This document shows, piece after piece, positions 54,704 to 63,978 of a stretch of DNA of 64,000 bases. A model generated the notes under the pieces. That model ran no database searches, had not been told where the DNA came from, and saw only the letters and a list, made by a program, of their open reading frames with translations. A program made the position numbers and the translations under genes. The stretch comes from Xanthomonas pisi DSM 18956. GTDB taxonomy: Bacteria; Pseudomonadota; Gammaproteobacteria; Xanthomonadales; Xanthomonadaceae. The stretch covers positions 1 through 64,000 of the forward strand of contig NZ_JPLE01000016.1 of assembly GCF_001010415.1 (NCBI RefSeq), written 5' to 3'. The stretch's first letter is position 1. The number at the start of each line of letters is the position of its first letter.

Positions 54704-54730
54704 CGTGGTCATTTCCCTACTTTGACCACG
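54704..54730 (-). terminator. Hairpin spanning the hsdR stop codon
   Basis: CGTGGTCA pairs with TGACCACG around an 11-nt loop that contains the hsdR stop codon (54717-54719). No T-tract is seen. Confidence 0.4.
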
Positions 54731-57700
54731 CACCCGATAACTTTTCGGCTTGACGCAGTACAAGCTCTACGGCTTCTAATTGCCTATCTGGAGGATACTT
54801 CCACTTCTGCAGGCATCGCCGCACCAGAATGCGCAATCGTGCACGAACGCTCTCGCGCACCTGCCAATCCACAGTGGTGCTGGCGCGCAGCTTCTCGGTG
54901 ATCTCGATGGCGATTTTCTTCAGCACCCCATCGCCAAGCTCCCGTACCGCGCTTTCGTTGTCGGCCAGCGCGTCGTAGAAGGCGATCTCATCCGGCGCCA
55001 GCCCAAGTGACGCGTCTCGTGCCAAGGCGGCCTGAAACTCCTTGGCCATCTGGATCAACTCTTCGATGACTTGGGCGGTTTCAATCGCGCGGTTGTGGTA
55101 CTTACGCAGAGCCTCGAGCAAGCGATCACCGTACTTCTTCTCCTGCACCACGTTGTTGCTGGCCCGCGCCCTGATCTCGTCGCGCAGTAGCTTCTCCAGC
55201 AACTCCACAGCCAGATTGCGGCTCTCCATCCGGCGTACGTCGTCCAGGAACTCGTCTGAGAGCAGGCCGATGTTCGGCTTATCCAGCCCCGCCAACGCAA
55301 ACACGTCCGCCACACCGTCCGAGAAGATGGCGTTATCCAAAATCTGCTTGAGAGCACTGTTTTTCTCGGCATCGGTGCGCTTCTTGTCCACAGTGGTGAA
55401 CTTCGCGATAGCTGCCTTGATGGCAGAGAAGAAAGCGATTTCCTTGCGCAGCGCACCCGCCTCGTCCAGCGTTCCACACAGCGAAAATGCTTTGGCAACG
55501 GCCAGCATCGTGTCGAGGAAGCGGGTCTTGCCGTCCTTCAACCCCAGGATATGGTTGGCAGCCGGCACCAGCAGTTGCACAGCTTGCGTCTCAAAGGCGC
55601 TGTAGTCGAACCCATGCATCATGCCGCGCACGATGTCCATCTTTTCCAGCAGCACCGCCAGCGCTTCGGCCGTGTTGTGAGTCGGATCACCCTTGCCCTT
55701 GGCATCGGTATAGGTCTTGAGCGCGGACTTCAGCTCATTGGCAATCCCGATGTAATCCACCACCAGTCCACCGGGCTTGTTCTTGAACACGCGGTTGACG
55801 CGGGCAATGGCCTGCATCAGGTTGTGCCCCTTCATGGGCTTGTCGATATACATGGTATGGCAGCATGGCGCGTCAAATCCCGTCAGCCACATATCGCGTA
55901 CGATCACCAGCTTCAGCGTGTCAGCCGGATCCTTGAAGCGCTTCTCCAGGCGCTTCTTCACTTTGTTGGTGTAGATGTGCGGCTGCAAAGACGCCTTGTC
56001 GGCAGCTGAGCCGGTCATCACGATTTTAATGGCCCCCAGCTCCGGATCGGTGCTGTGCCAGTCGGGGCGCAAGGGCGGGTTGTTTTCGTCACCCACGCAG
56101 ATGGCATTGTAGAGCTGCACGCAAATCTCGCGGCTCATACAGACGATCATGGCCTTGCCGTCAATGGTGCTGATGCGCGCGTCGAAATGCTGCACCAAGT
56201 CTTTAGCCACTTGCTGCAGACGCGGCTCGGCGCCCACCAGCTTTTCCAGCGTCGCCCATTCGCTCTTGGTCTTCTCGCGACTGGCAATGTCTTCTTCTTC
56301 CTCGACGACCTCGTCAACCTGCGCGTTGAGCTCATCTATCTCTGTCTGGTTCACGTCCAGCTTGGCCAGGCGGCTCTCATAGAAGATAGGCACCGTCGCA
56401 CCATCGTCCACGGCATCCTGGATGTCGTAGATGCTGACGTAATCGCCAAACACCGCGCGGGTGTTTTTATCCTCTAACGCAATCGGCGTCCCGGTGAAAC
56501 CGATGAATGTGGCATTCTTCAGCGCATCGCGCAGGTGCTTGGCGTAACCGTACACATACTTGCCGGTTTTGGTATCCAGGCGCCCGTTGATCCCGTACTG
56601 GCTGCGATGCGCTTCATCCGATATCACCACGATGTTGGAGCGGTCAGAAAGCAGCGGGTGAGCCTGCTCCCCCTCCTGCAAAGCGAACTTCTGCACCGTG
56701 GTAAAGATGATGCCGCCCGCCTCGCGCGTGGCCAGCATCTCGCGCAACTCGTCGCGGTCGCCGGCCTGCACAGGAGTGGTCTTGAGTAGATCACTGGCGG
56801 CACTGAAGGTGGCGAATAGCTGGCCATCCAGGTCGTTGCGATCGGTCACCACCACCAGGGTGGGGTTCTTCATCTCGGGCTGCTGCAGCAACTTGCCGGC
56901 ATAGCACACCATGGTGATGCTCTTGCCCGAGCCTTGCGTATGCCAAACGACGCCCGCCTTGCGCGAACCAGGCCTGACCTCTTTGCCATAGCTGGCACGC
57001 TCTTCATGCACCTTCAGCATGCCTCCGCCAGCGTCTTGAGCCGCAATCACCGTGACGCGCACCGCCTCACGCACCGCGTGGAACTGGTGGTAACCGGCAA
57101 TCTTCTTGGTAAGGCTGTCCCCATCCTGCTCAAACAGCACGAAGTGCTGCACGTAGTCCAGAAACAATTCCGGCCTGAAAAAGCCCCGCACCACGGTCTC
57201 CAGCTCCATCTGCAGGCGCGGCCGGTCGTCTTCGTTGCCGATGGTGCGCCACGGCAGCATGCGCTCGGCGTTCGCGGTCAGCGAGCCCACCCGGGCCGTC
57301 CAACCATCGCTTACCACCAGGGCGACGTTACTGTTGAACAGGTCGCCGATCTCGTCCTTGTAGGTCTGCAACTGGTTGAAGGCATCCCACACATCTGTTT
57401 GCGCATTGGCGGGATTCTTCAGCTCCACCACGGCTAGCGGCAAGCCGTTGACGAAGGCAACCACATCGGGGCGACGCGGCTTTTTGCTGCCAGCAATGGC
57501 GAACTGGCTCACCACCATAAAATCGTTGTTGCTGGCTTGCGCAAAGTCGATGAACCGCACAAGGTCGGTTTTCTTCTCATCGCCCTGTACAAACTCGACT
57601 GTCATGCCATTCAAAAGAAGGCCATGCATCTTGCGATTGCGCGCCACCAGCTGCGGTTCGCTCGCGATAGTCAACGCATCCGCGGCCAGCTCCAGTACCG

Positions 57701-57887
57701 CGGACGGGATCATCGGGTTGATGCGTGCAAGCGAGGCAAGCAGCCTCCCGCGCAGCACCACTTGGCGGTAGTCCATGCGCTCGGGCACGTTGCTGTCAGG
57801 CGCGATATCCGGACCATGGGCGAACTGCCAACCGGACTCCTGGAACCAGCCCAGGCAGAGGTCTTCGAGTTGTTGTTCATTCAGCAT
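54717..57887 (-). CDS. hsdR: Type I restriction endonuclease subunit R (HsdR)
   Basis: This 1056-residue motor and nuclease subunit of a type I restriction system translocates DNA and cuts it away from the recognition site. The N-terminal nuclease domain has the PD-(D/E)xK motif: Asp in RRPDVVAFV and Glu-Lys in AVVELKNP. The helicase part has Walker A HTQGSGKS, Walker [12 protein letters not shown], and later motifs TGFDAPCC and [11 protein letters not shown] helical C terminus contacts the methylase. ATG 57887 follows AGAGGTT. The protein is full length and all motifs are intact. It lies 226 bp downstream of the SIR2 gene in the same operon, so the hsdMS and hsdR genes are interrupted by that gene. 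Confidence 0.95.
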   Translation of the reverse strand: MLNEQQLEDLCLGWFQESGWQFAHGPDIAPDSNVPERMDYRQVVLRGRLLASLARINPMIPSAVLELAADALTIASEPQLVARNRKMHGLLLNGMTVEFVQGDEKKTDLVRFIDFAQASNNDFMVVSQFAIAGSKKPRRPDVVAFVNGLPLAVVELKNPANAQTDVWDAFNQLQTYKDEIGDLFNSNVALVVSDGWTARVGSLTANAERMLPWRTIGNEDDRPRLQMELETVVRGFFRPELFLDYVQHFVLFEQDGDSLTKKIAGYHQFHAVREAVRVTVIAAQDAGGGMLKVHEERASYGKEVRPGSRKAGVVWHTQGSGKSITMVCYAGKLLQQPEMKNPTLVVVTDRNDLDGQLFATFSAASDLLKTTPVQAGDRDELREMLATREAGGIIFTTVQKFALQEGEQAHPLLSDRSNIVVISDEAHRSQYGINGRLDTKTGKYVYGYAKHLRDALKNATFIGFTGTPIALEDKNTRAVFGDYVSIYDIQDAVDDGATVPIFYESRLAKLDVNQTEIDELNAQVDEVVEEEEDIASREKTKSEWATLEKLVGAEPRLQQVAKDLVQHFDARISTIDGKAMIVCMSREICVQLYNAICVGDENNPPLRPDWHSTDPELGAIKIVMTGSAADKASLQPHIYTNKVKKRLEKRFKDPADTLKLVIVRDMWLTGFDAPCCHTMYIDKPMKGHNLMQAIARVNRVFKNKPGGLVVDYIGIANELKSALKTYTDAKGKGDPTHNTAEALAVLLEKMDIVRGMMHGFDYSAFETQAVQLLVPAANHILGLKDGKTRFLDTMLAVAKAFSLCGTLDEAGALRKEIAFFSAIKAAIAKFTTVDKKRTDAEKNSALKQILDNAIFSDGVADVFALAGLDKPNIGLLSDEFLDDVRRMESRNLAVELLEKLLRDEIRARASNNVVQEKKYGDRLLEALRKYHNRAIETAQVIEELIQMAKEFQAALARDASLGLAPDEIAFYDALADNESAVRELGDGVLKKIAIEITEKLRASTTVDWQVRESVRARLRILVRRCLQKWKYPPDRQLEAVELVLRQAEKLSGAWSK

Positions 57888-57924
57888 GTTGGAACCTCTG
57901 CGCCACTCCAAGGCCCTCTGGCGA

Positions 57925-58012
57925 GCAACCCGGCTTGCGATGAAATAAGAAGACTATTAAAAAAACAATTACTTGCTTGACCATTAAAGGCCAACCTGGT
58001 TTGCGATGAAAT
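57925..58012. repeat. 22-bp imperfect direct repeats before hsdR
   Basis: GCAACCCGGCTTGCGATGAAAT at 57925-57946 and CCAACCTGGTTTGCGATGAAAT at 57991-58012 agree at 19 of 22 positions. They flank an A/T-rich run with few G or C. They lie between the coupled small ORF and hsdR, and may be relics of the insertion that placed the SIR2 gene here. Confidence 0.6.
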
Positions 58013-58017
58013 GGCGG

Positions 58018-58116
58018 CTATGCACACGCTGGGATGTGCGCGCATAACGTCGCTAGGGTCTGGGTTTCGGAAGCGCCGCTACGCCACAGGTCGATGAGTT
58101 CGGGTGAAACAGTCAT
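58018..58116 (-). CDS. Small coupled ORF after the SIR2 gene (32 codons)
   Basis: MTVSPELIDLWRSGASETQT... begins at an ATG that overlaps the SIR2 stop as ATGA, the same arrangement seen at the hsdS-SIR2 junction. It encodes 32 residues and then stops. No family is recognised. It may be a real small partner, or the start of a gene broken off before the hsdR region. Translation is inferred from the overlap only. Confidence 0.35.
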   Translation of the reverse strand: MTVSPELIDLWRSGASETQTLATLCAHIPACA

Positions 58117-59285
58117 CCAAAAACCACCTGTTTGCGCGCCACCGCAATGGCGAGCTTGAGAATCTGCTCCAGCAGGCTGTGATCCGGCTTGCCATCGGCA
58201 TCTACAGGCGTTGCGTACCACAGTGGCCGGATCTTCAGTTGCAACAGCCTTGCCTCCTTGCGGGCGCGCTCTTGCGGGGTAGCGGGTTCATTCAGCAGCG
58301 CAAAGTGATCCGGAATTTCAAACGCCGCTTCATCGACGACGGATTTGAACAGATCAAGCGTCTTGTCTTGCTCAAGACTGCAACCTAAGAATAGCAGCGA
58401 GTGGCTGATGAAGATTTGCCGCAACGCCCTTGGCAATTGATTCTGAAATGCAAAAGACTCCTCCCCGGCCAGGCCGTAGGCTGCCTGATACTGCACCTGG
58501 GTGAACACATGGGTGTTGGCCTGCCCAGCGTCCCCGTGCAGCTTCAGAATGCAACGTTCGCCACGCAAGAGCCGCTGTACGAAGTTGTTGCCGGCCTGCG
58601 TGCCGTGCATATAGCCATCCAGGGGATGCCCTCCCTCGCGAAACAGGTCCTCAATGACGGTATCGAAATTGGTGGTGACGATGCACCCATTGGCAAGTTC
58701 GGGCAGTAACCTGGCAGGACCGCCGATCGCGCCGCGTTGGCGAAATTCGGTTTGTATGAAATGTGCCAATTGTGGTGCGGCAGCATCATGAATGACTTGT
58801 GCCGCCTGCAGATACTGGTACTCCGCGAGCAAGGACTCGATGTTCTGTAGCTCCAGACCATCAAGCCTTTTCGCAATCTTGCGCAGCGCCTCGCCCCACA
58901 TCGGATAACCGCAGGGCTTGGAGAGGCCGGCACCGACAAACGGTGCGATTCGCCCAAAGCGAACCGCATCCACCAAGTCAAGGAAGACGGCTTGCTGATC
59001 CGATTCTTTGATGAACGCCGTCGCGGCTTCATGCTGGTCGATCTGGCGTCGACCTTCCCAGTGATCCAGCTCGTCCAGGTAGGCATCGCGCTCCACCCAG
59101 TAGAGGGCATCGCTGACCTTGACCAGGTATTCATGCTCCGGGTCGTGCAGGCTCTTGAATGACAGGGGCGCAGCCTCATCCAGCAACGCATTGAACTCCT
59201 CATTCGACAAGTACGCTGCCTGCAACGCCTCTTCGACCTTATCGACGATGAGTTTGTTTTCGCGGAGTTGCTTGATGTCCATCAT
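58113..59285 (-). CDS. SIR2-family defence protein embedded in the type I system
   Basis: This 390-residue protein has a SIR2-like NAD-binding domain from about residue 110: GRIAPFVGAGLSKPCGYPMW (Gly-Ala-Gly-Leu at 118-121), TTNFDTVIE at 204-212, LKLHGD at 247-252 with the catalytic His250, and LLFLGCSL. SIR2 domains of this NADase type deplete NAD during phage infection in several defence systems. The first 105 residues are helical and unfamiliar. The start ATG overlaps the hsdS stop (ATGA), so it is made with the restriction proteins. It may respond when restriction fails or is inhibited. This role is inferred. Confidence 0.9.
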   Translation of the reverse strand: MMDIKQLRENKLIVDKVEEALQAAYLSNEEFNALLDEAAPLSFKSLHDPEHEYLVKVSDALYWVERDAYLDELDHWEGRRQIDQHEAATAFIKESDQQAVFLDLVDAVRFGRIAPFVGAGLSKPCGYPMWGEALRKIAKRLDGLELQNIESLLAEYQYLQAAQVIHDAAAPQLAHFIQTEFRQRGAIGGPARLLPELANGCIVTTNFDTVIEDLFREGGHPLDGYMHGTQAGNNFVQRLLRGERCILKLHGDAGQANTHVFTQVQYQAAYGLAGEESFAFQNQLPRALRQIFISHSLLFLGCSLEQDKTLDLFKSVVDEAAFEIPDHFALLNEPATPQERARKEARLLQLKIRPLWYATPVDADGKPDHSLLEQILKLAIAVARKQVVFG

Positions 59286-60688
59286 GCGACCCCGGTAGCT
59301 TTGAAAAATTTATCAACCGGCAATTCGCCCGCGAGCAATTTCGGTAGCAAGGTATCACGGAGAGACGCGAGCGTCTTCGCCTCCACATCCACAGCTCTGA
59401 TTTGATCCAGCGCAGCACCCGCAAGCCGGCCAAATTCGATTGCAACCGACTCAGCGGGCTTAACCAGCTTATAGCCGCCAAAACAATCATTGGGAACACG
59501 CTGCCTGCCGGACGTGCCGGCCATCTGCGCAATTGCGAAGGCTCTAAAGGCAGGGTCGCGACAGAGGAAATAAGCAAACGAGGCAGGCAATCCACTCTTC
59601 GGCCGGAGCACGATAAATTCAGTGGAGCCCCAGCCCACCTCGCTTCCCTCCAAGAAATCAACAAATGCTGTTTTTCCGTTCTCGAGGCATGGCGTAATGC
59701 GAGCCAGCAGCGTATCCCCATTTTTGAACTTTGACCCAGACGAGAACTCCCTTGACACGACGTTCAGTGCTCGGAAGGAATTAGTGGGCACATTGGCCAT
59801 ATCTAAATACTGTGCTACGACTCCTTTTTTGAGAGGCCTTGGCGGATTAATAGCTATACAATCCGGCATTGCTAGGAGTTTCCATCCCTTCGGAATTTCG
59901 CCCAACTCCGAATCCTCCATCTCATCAGGAAACAACCCGGCAACATCGGCAAGTTGGGTGTATTGCCCGGGCGGCAGAGAATCGAATTCGGCATCGGACT
60001 TGCCGCTGATGGCTGCCATGGCAGCGCGCAGAGGGTCGCGACCTTCCGCCTTGGCGGCGATCTTGGCTTTGACCGGATCGAAATCGACAAACCACGATTT
60101 AAATATGGCTTTCACCATTGCCTCAAGGGCCTGACTAATTCGATGGTTTACATCGATTTTTTTATCCATATCCAACATAATCTTTGCAATCTTCTGCTGC
60201 ACATCCAGCGGCGGCAATTCAATTTCAAAATCGGGAAATTCCTTCAACGCTATCCGATCCACAGTACTACCGTGGATAGTGCGGGACGTCAGGAACTCCT
60301 GGAATGCGGGGGAAAGGTACTGATACAAGAAGAAGTGCGGGTCGAGCTTCAACGCATCCGTCCTAACCAGCCCCATCCTTCGCCCGAGGCAGCAGCGAAG
60401 TCCAGCAGGAATGATAGCCGCCTCGCCGATTCTGGTTTCGTAGGAAAAGACGACATCGCCAGCTGCAGGAGTGATCCTGCGAGTCCATTTGACGAATTCC
60501 TCCTCAGACAAATGCTCAGTATTGGAGAGATCGAGGCGCCCCTGATTGAGTGAACTTATCCCTAAAAAAATTGGCCCTAAAGCTGTTTTTTTCGGGGTTG
60601 CATGAGGGCCGTCAAAGACTTCTGCAACATCGCCAATCCTTACCCGGGGCCAAGACGAAAGGCAACCCCGCAATTTATTAAAAGGCAT
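59282..60688 (-). CDS. hsdS: Type I restriction specificity subunit S (HsdS)
   Basis: This 468-residue subunit recognises the DNA target and joins two methylase subunits. It has two target recognition domains separated by long helices. The first begins WPRVRIGDVAEVFDGPHATPK and ends ELPPLDVQQKIAKIMLDMDKKIDVNHRISQALEAM, a typical central conserved helix. The second begins GWKLLAMPDCIAINP and ends AVDVEAKTLASLRDTLLPKLLAGEL. An extra spacer (FVDFDPVKAKIAAKAEGRDP) lies between the domains. ATG 60688 overlaps the hsdM end by 11 bp; the frame is open upstream. The target sequence cannot be read from it. Confidence 0.92.
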   Translation of the reverse strand: MPFNKLRGCLSSWPRVRIGDVAEVFDGPHATPKKTALGPIFLGISSLNQGRLDLSNTEHLSEEEFVKWTRRITPAAGDVVFSYETRIGEAAIIPAGLRCCLGRRMGLVRTDALKLDPHFFLYQYLSPAFQEFLTSRTIHGSTVDRIALKEFPDFEIELPPLDVQQKIAKIMLDMDKKIDVNHRISQALEAMVKAIFKSWFVDFDPVKAKIAAKAEGRDPLRAAMAAISGKSDAEFDSLPPGQYTQLADVAGLFPDEMEDSELGEIPKGWKLLAMPDCIAINPPRPLKKGVVAQYLDMANVPTNSFRALNVVSREFSSGSKFKNGDTLLARITPCLENGKTAFVDFLEGSEVGWGSTEFIVLRPKSGLPASFAYFLCRDPAFRAFAIAQMAGTSGRQRVPNDCFGGYKLVKPAESVAIEFGRLAGAALDQIRAVDVEAKTLASLRDTLLPKLLAGELPVDKFFKATGVA

Positions 60689-62456
60689 AACCCAGCCCCG
60701 CCAAATTCTTCTTAATTTCCCCCTCCAGCTTGGTGCTCTCTTCAAACTGCCCCGCCAACTGCGTCGTCAGCCGCGTCATCTTGTCCGCAAAGACCTCACT
60801 ATCGTCTTCCTGCTCTTCAGCACCTACATAGCGCCCTGGCGTGAGCACATGTTCGTGCTTGCGGATGTCGGCCAGCGACGCTGAGTAGCAGAAGCCGAGC
60901 GTGTTTTGGTAGCCCTCACCCTGCTGCCAGACGTGGAAGGTATTGGCGATCCTCTTAATGTCGTCCAGGGTGAAATCGCGCAGCACGCGGTCCTTCATAT
61001 AGCCGAGCTTACGAGCGTCGATGAACAGAAATTGTCCGCGGCGGTCGCGCTTTTTCTTGTCTAAGTTAAAGCCGTTGGCCTTGTCGCGAGTAAGGAACCA
61101 GATACAAGCCGGAATCTGCGTGTTGGTGAACAACTGCCCCGGCAGGGCGACCATGCACTCCACATAGTCGCGCTCCACCAATTGCTTACGAATCTCGCCC
61201 TCGTTGTTGGTATTACTGCTCATCGAGCCATTGGCCAGTAGCAGCGCCATGCTGCCGGTAGGAGCCAAATGGTAGAGCATGTGCTGCAGCCAAGCGAAGT
61301 TGGCATTGCCATGCGGCGGGGTGCCTGCGATCCAGCGAGGATCGTTTTCCAACTTGGCGCTCCACCATTCCTTCATGTTGAAAGGCGGATTGGCCATCAC
61401 ATAGTCGGCGCGCAGGTCCGGGTGCAAGTCGTTGAGCAATGTGTCGCCGGGTTGGCCGCCGAAGTTGAAGTCCAGGCCCCGGATGACCATGTTCATGGCC
61501 GCCAGTTTCCAGGTAGTGGGATTGCTCTCCTGGCCGTAGACGCTGATCTGTCCCGTCTTGCCGTTAGCCACTGTGCCGCCGTGCTGGGCGATGAATTCCT
61601 CGCTCTGTACGAAGAAGCCGCCCGAACCCATGGCCGGGTCGTACACCCGGCCCTTGAAGGGCTGCAGCATCTCCACGATCAGTGTGACAATGCTCTTGGG
61701 CGTGTAGTACTGCCCACCCTTCTTGCCTTCGGCCAGAGCGAACTTGCCCAGGAAGTATTCGTAGACGTGGCCGAGGATATCCTTGCTCTTCAAGTCCAGC
61801 ACTTGCCCATCGTAGGCGGGCCGGCTGAAGTTGGTACTAGAGAAATGACCGATCAAGCCGGCGAGTTTGTCACTGTCGATCTGAGTACGTGCGAAGTCCT
61901 TGTTCAACACGTTCTTGAGCTCGGGGTTTTCGCGCTCCACGGCCTCCATCGCGTTGTCGATCAGCCAGCCGACGGTGCGCATCTTGTCCGGTGCCATTTC
62001 CAGCTTGCCAGCTTCGTTGCGCATATAGCGGCCGTCACTGTCGCGCTTGGGTACCTGCCATGGCAATTCGCTACCTGGCGGCAACTTGGCCAGATCGCGC
62101 AGCGTTTCCCAACGGGCTTCCAACGGCACCCAGAAGACGTTCTTTTCGGTGTAGTAGTCCCGAACTTCCAACTCGGCGGCGATATCGGCTTCGTAATCTT
62201 CCGGATAGTGAGCCGGGTCCATGTAATAGTCGTGCTCAGGGTTTTCAAACTGCTCACGCAATTCGTGCTGCCGTTCCTCAAAGGCATCCGAGACGTACTT
62301 AAGGAAGATCAGGCCCAACACGACATGCTTGTAGACAGAGGCATCCAGCGCAGAGCGCAGCTGATCGGCGGCGGTCCAGAGCTTCTTTTCGAGCTCGTTG
62401 AAAAACTGGTGTTCGATCTGTTTCATTCTAGAGAGAGTTCCCAATGCATCATTCAT
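60678..62456 (-). CDS. hsdM: Type I restriction DNA methyltransferase subunit M (HsdM)
   Basis: This 592-residue N6-adenine methyltransferase has an N-terminal helical domain (ELEKKLWTAADQLRSALDAS). The methylase core holds the AdoMet motif DPAMGSGGFF at 273-282 and the catalytic NPPF at 356-359. QYYTPKSIV at 249-257 and a C-terminal helical tail (MTRLTTQLAGQFEESTKLEG) match the family. A start at 62456 or 62426 is possible. The protein is intact. It is followed by hsdS with an 11-bp overlap. A frameshifted Mrr-like gene lies 13 bp upstream of it in the same direction. Confidence 0.95.
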   Translation of the reverse strand: MNDALGTLSRMKQIEHQFFNELEKKLWTAADQLRSALDASVYKHVVLGLIFLKYVSDAFEERQHELREQFENPEHDYYMDPAHYPEDYEADIAAELEVRDYYTEKNVFWVPLEARWETLRDLAKLPPGSELPWQVPKRDSDGRYMRNEAGKLEMAPDKMRTVGWLIDNAMEAVERENPELKNVLNKDFARTQIDSDKLAGLIGHFSSTNFSRPAYDGQVLDLKSKDILGHVYEYFLGKFALAEGKKGGQYYTPKSIVTLIVEMLQPFKGRVYDPAMGSGGFFVQSEEFIAQHGGTVANGKTGQISVYGQESNPTTWKLAAMNMVIRGLDFNFGGQPGDTLLNDLHPDLRADYVMANPPFNMKEWWSAKLENDPRWIAGTPPHGNANFAWLQHMLYHLAPTGSMALLLANGSMSSNTNNEGEIRKQLVERDYVECMVALPGQLFTNTQIPACIWFLTRDKANGFNLDKKKRDRRGQFLFIDARKLGYMKDRVLRDFTLDDIKRIANTFHVWQQGEGYQNTLGFCYSASLADIRKHEHVLTPGRYVGAEEQEDDSEVFADKMTRLTTQLAGQFEESTKLEGEIKKNLAGLGYAF

Positions 62457-62469
62457 TCAAAATCAGAAA

Positions 62470-63359
62470 TTAGCGCTCACCGGCCAGAAACCACACGGGT
62501 TTGAGCGGAAGACGGACGCGCGCCACATCGTCAAGCTGACCATAGTGCGTAGTCCACAGCTCAACCAACCGGCGCGCATCGATCAGGCTGATCCGCCGAT
62601 GCGACTGGCGCGCCTCGTAGTCCGCGTCCTTGGTGAAGCCAGACAGCGCGACGAACAGGCCGACGTCCCCATCCCCCAGAACCGCCATAAAGCTGCGCAG
62701 GCCGGTGACATCGATCCGCGGCGAGTTGGCATTGCGCTTGACCTGCACCTTGATGCGCGGCGGGCGGGTGCCGAGCGGGTCGTTGTAGGCAATGATGTCG
62801 GTGCCACCGTCCTTGCCGGGCGGTGCGACCCAGGCGACGTGTAGCCCATCGCCCGTAGCAGCGACGCCACGAGTTCTTGGAAGTCGTAGGGCGGCATCGC
62901 GGCGAGGTAAGCCTCGATCTCGGCCCATGCCATTTCTTCGGCTTCTTCCAGCGTGATGCTGGCCGATTCCTCGGTGAGCTCGCCTTCGGGATCGTCGACC
63001 TCGTCGGCAACGGGCTGGGCGCTCTTCCACTTCTTGTACAGCTGCCCCACCGCGCGGATGAACTGCTCCGGATCCGGGTAGGCATGCAACGCTGCTTCAC
63101 CCTCTGGCGTGAGGGTCCAGATGCCTTTGTCCTTGACCAGCCAGCCGGCCTTGACCGGCGCCACGGTGCTGAAGCGCACGATCTTCTCGAAGCGACGGCC
63201 GCCGGTTTCGTAGTCGCCCGCTTCGTACTCGGTAAGCACGACCTGCTTTTCCAGTGCGGCCAGCGCGTCTGCGGCGCGCATGCCCTCCGGCTGGGTCTTG
63301 AGGATATGGAACAACGCACGGGTCAATTCGCCCGTGCGGCGCCTGCTGATATTGGCCAT
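62470..63359 (-). pseudogene. Frameshifted Mrr-family restriction endonuclease
   Basis: The N-terminal frame (from ATG 63359) encodes a winged helix Mrr-N domain (GELTRALFHILKTQPEGMRAADALAALEKQVV) and runs to MGYTSPGS at about 62842. The catalytic part, GGTDIIAYNDPLG then IKVQVKR with the D-QxK nuclease motif, continues in another frame to 62470. Restoring one C at 62840-62842 (so that TACACG reads TACCACG) would join MGY to HVAWVAPPGKDGG in one protein of about 296 residues. Mrr enzymes cut methylated DNA. It is either a true inactivation or a sequencing error. It lies directly before hsdM. Confidence 0.88.
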
Positions 63360-63399
63360 CTACTTCCCCTGTGGCACGACGTTGGCGCTAACGCCGTGC

Positions 63400-63708
63400 T
63401 TAATGATAGTCGTCTTCACGCTGATGCCTGATTGCCAAAACGGTGACGACCTGATCGCTTTCCACCTCAAACAGCAGGACGTAGCCGCTGGCACCGAAGC
63501 CGATCACCAGCTCGCGCAAGAACGGATCTGCCACCCCCGCCTTGCGGCAGCTCAACGGCGCCAGTTCAAGTACGGTGACGCCATCGCCGATGGCCTGCAG
63601 CGCGCGCTCGGCCACCGTGAAGTCGCCTTCGGCACGCTGTAGCAGCCAGTCGTAAAGACGCGCGAGATCCTCGCGCGCCTGCCGAGTGAAGCGGACGGAA
63701 AATCCCAC
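63400..63708 (-). CDS. RelE/ParE-family toxin
   Basis: This 102-residue protein has the small RelE/ParE toxin fold: VRFTRQAREDLARLYDWLLQ, a conserved SCRKAG segment, and a strand-rich end (ELVIGFGASGYVLLFEVES, VVTVLAIRHQREDDY). ParE toxins poison DNA gyrase; some RelE types cleave mRNA, so the target is open. Its start is 6 nt after the antitoxin stop. The pair sits just before the Mrr and type I genes, as often seen in defence islands. Confidence 0.9.
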   Translation of the reverse strand: MGFSVRFTRQAREDLARLYDWLLQRAEGDFTVAERALQAIGDGVTVLELAPLSCRKAGVADPFLRELVIGFGASGYVLLFEVESDQVVTVLAIRHQREDDYH

Positions 63709-63714
63709 GTTGGC

Positions 63715-63978
63715 TTAACCCTTGCGCGCCTTGTCCAGTTGGGACTGCAGCCCGGCCAGCACATCCTTCGCGTTGATGTACCGGCCCGACGCCTTGGCGC
63801 TGTCACGCGAAGCCAGCCCGCGTGCAACGAAGGCTTCCTGCTGCTGGCGCTGTTGCACCTGGGCACGCACGGAGTGCTCGACGAAGCTGGAAAGCGTCTC
63901 GCCCTCCTGCAACACGGCTTCGGCCGCTTCGCGCAGGGCGGGATCTACCCGGAGCGATGGAAGAGATGCGGATTTCAT
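63715..63978 (-). CDS. ParD-like antitoxin
   Basis: This 87-residue protein begins with a ribbon-helix-helix-like segment (SLRVDPALREAAEAVLQEGETLSSFVEHSVRAQVQQRQ) and ends with a charged helix (INAKDVLAGLQSQLDKARK) that should bind the toxin. ATG 63978 is chosen because it opens at the first strand. The upstream extension to 63999 has no ribosome site. It is the first gene of the island read on the minus strand; its promoter lies at the window edge. Confidence 0.86.
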   Translation of the reverse strand: MKSASLPSLRVDPALREAAEAVLQEGETLSSFVEHSVRAQVQQRQQQEAFVARGLASRDSAKASGRYINAKDVLAGLQSQLDKARKG

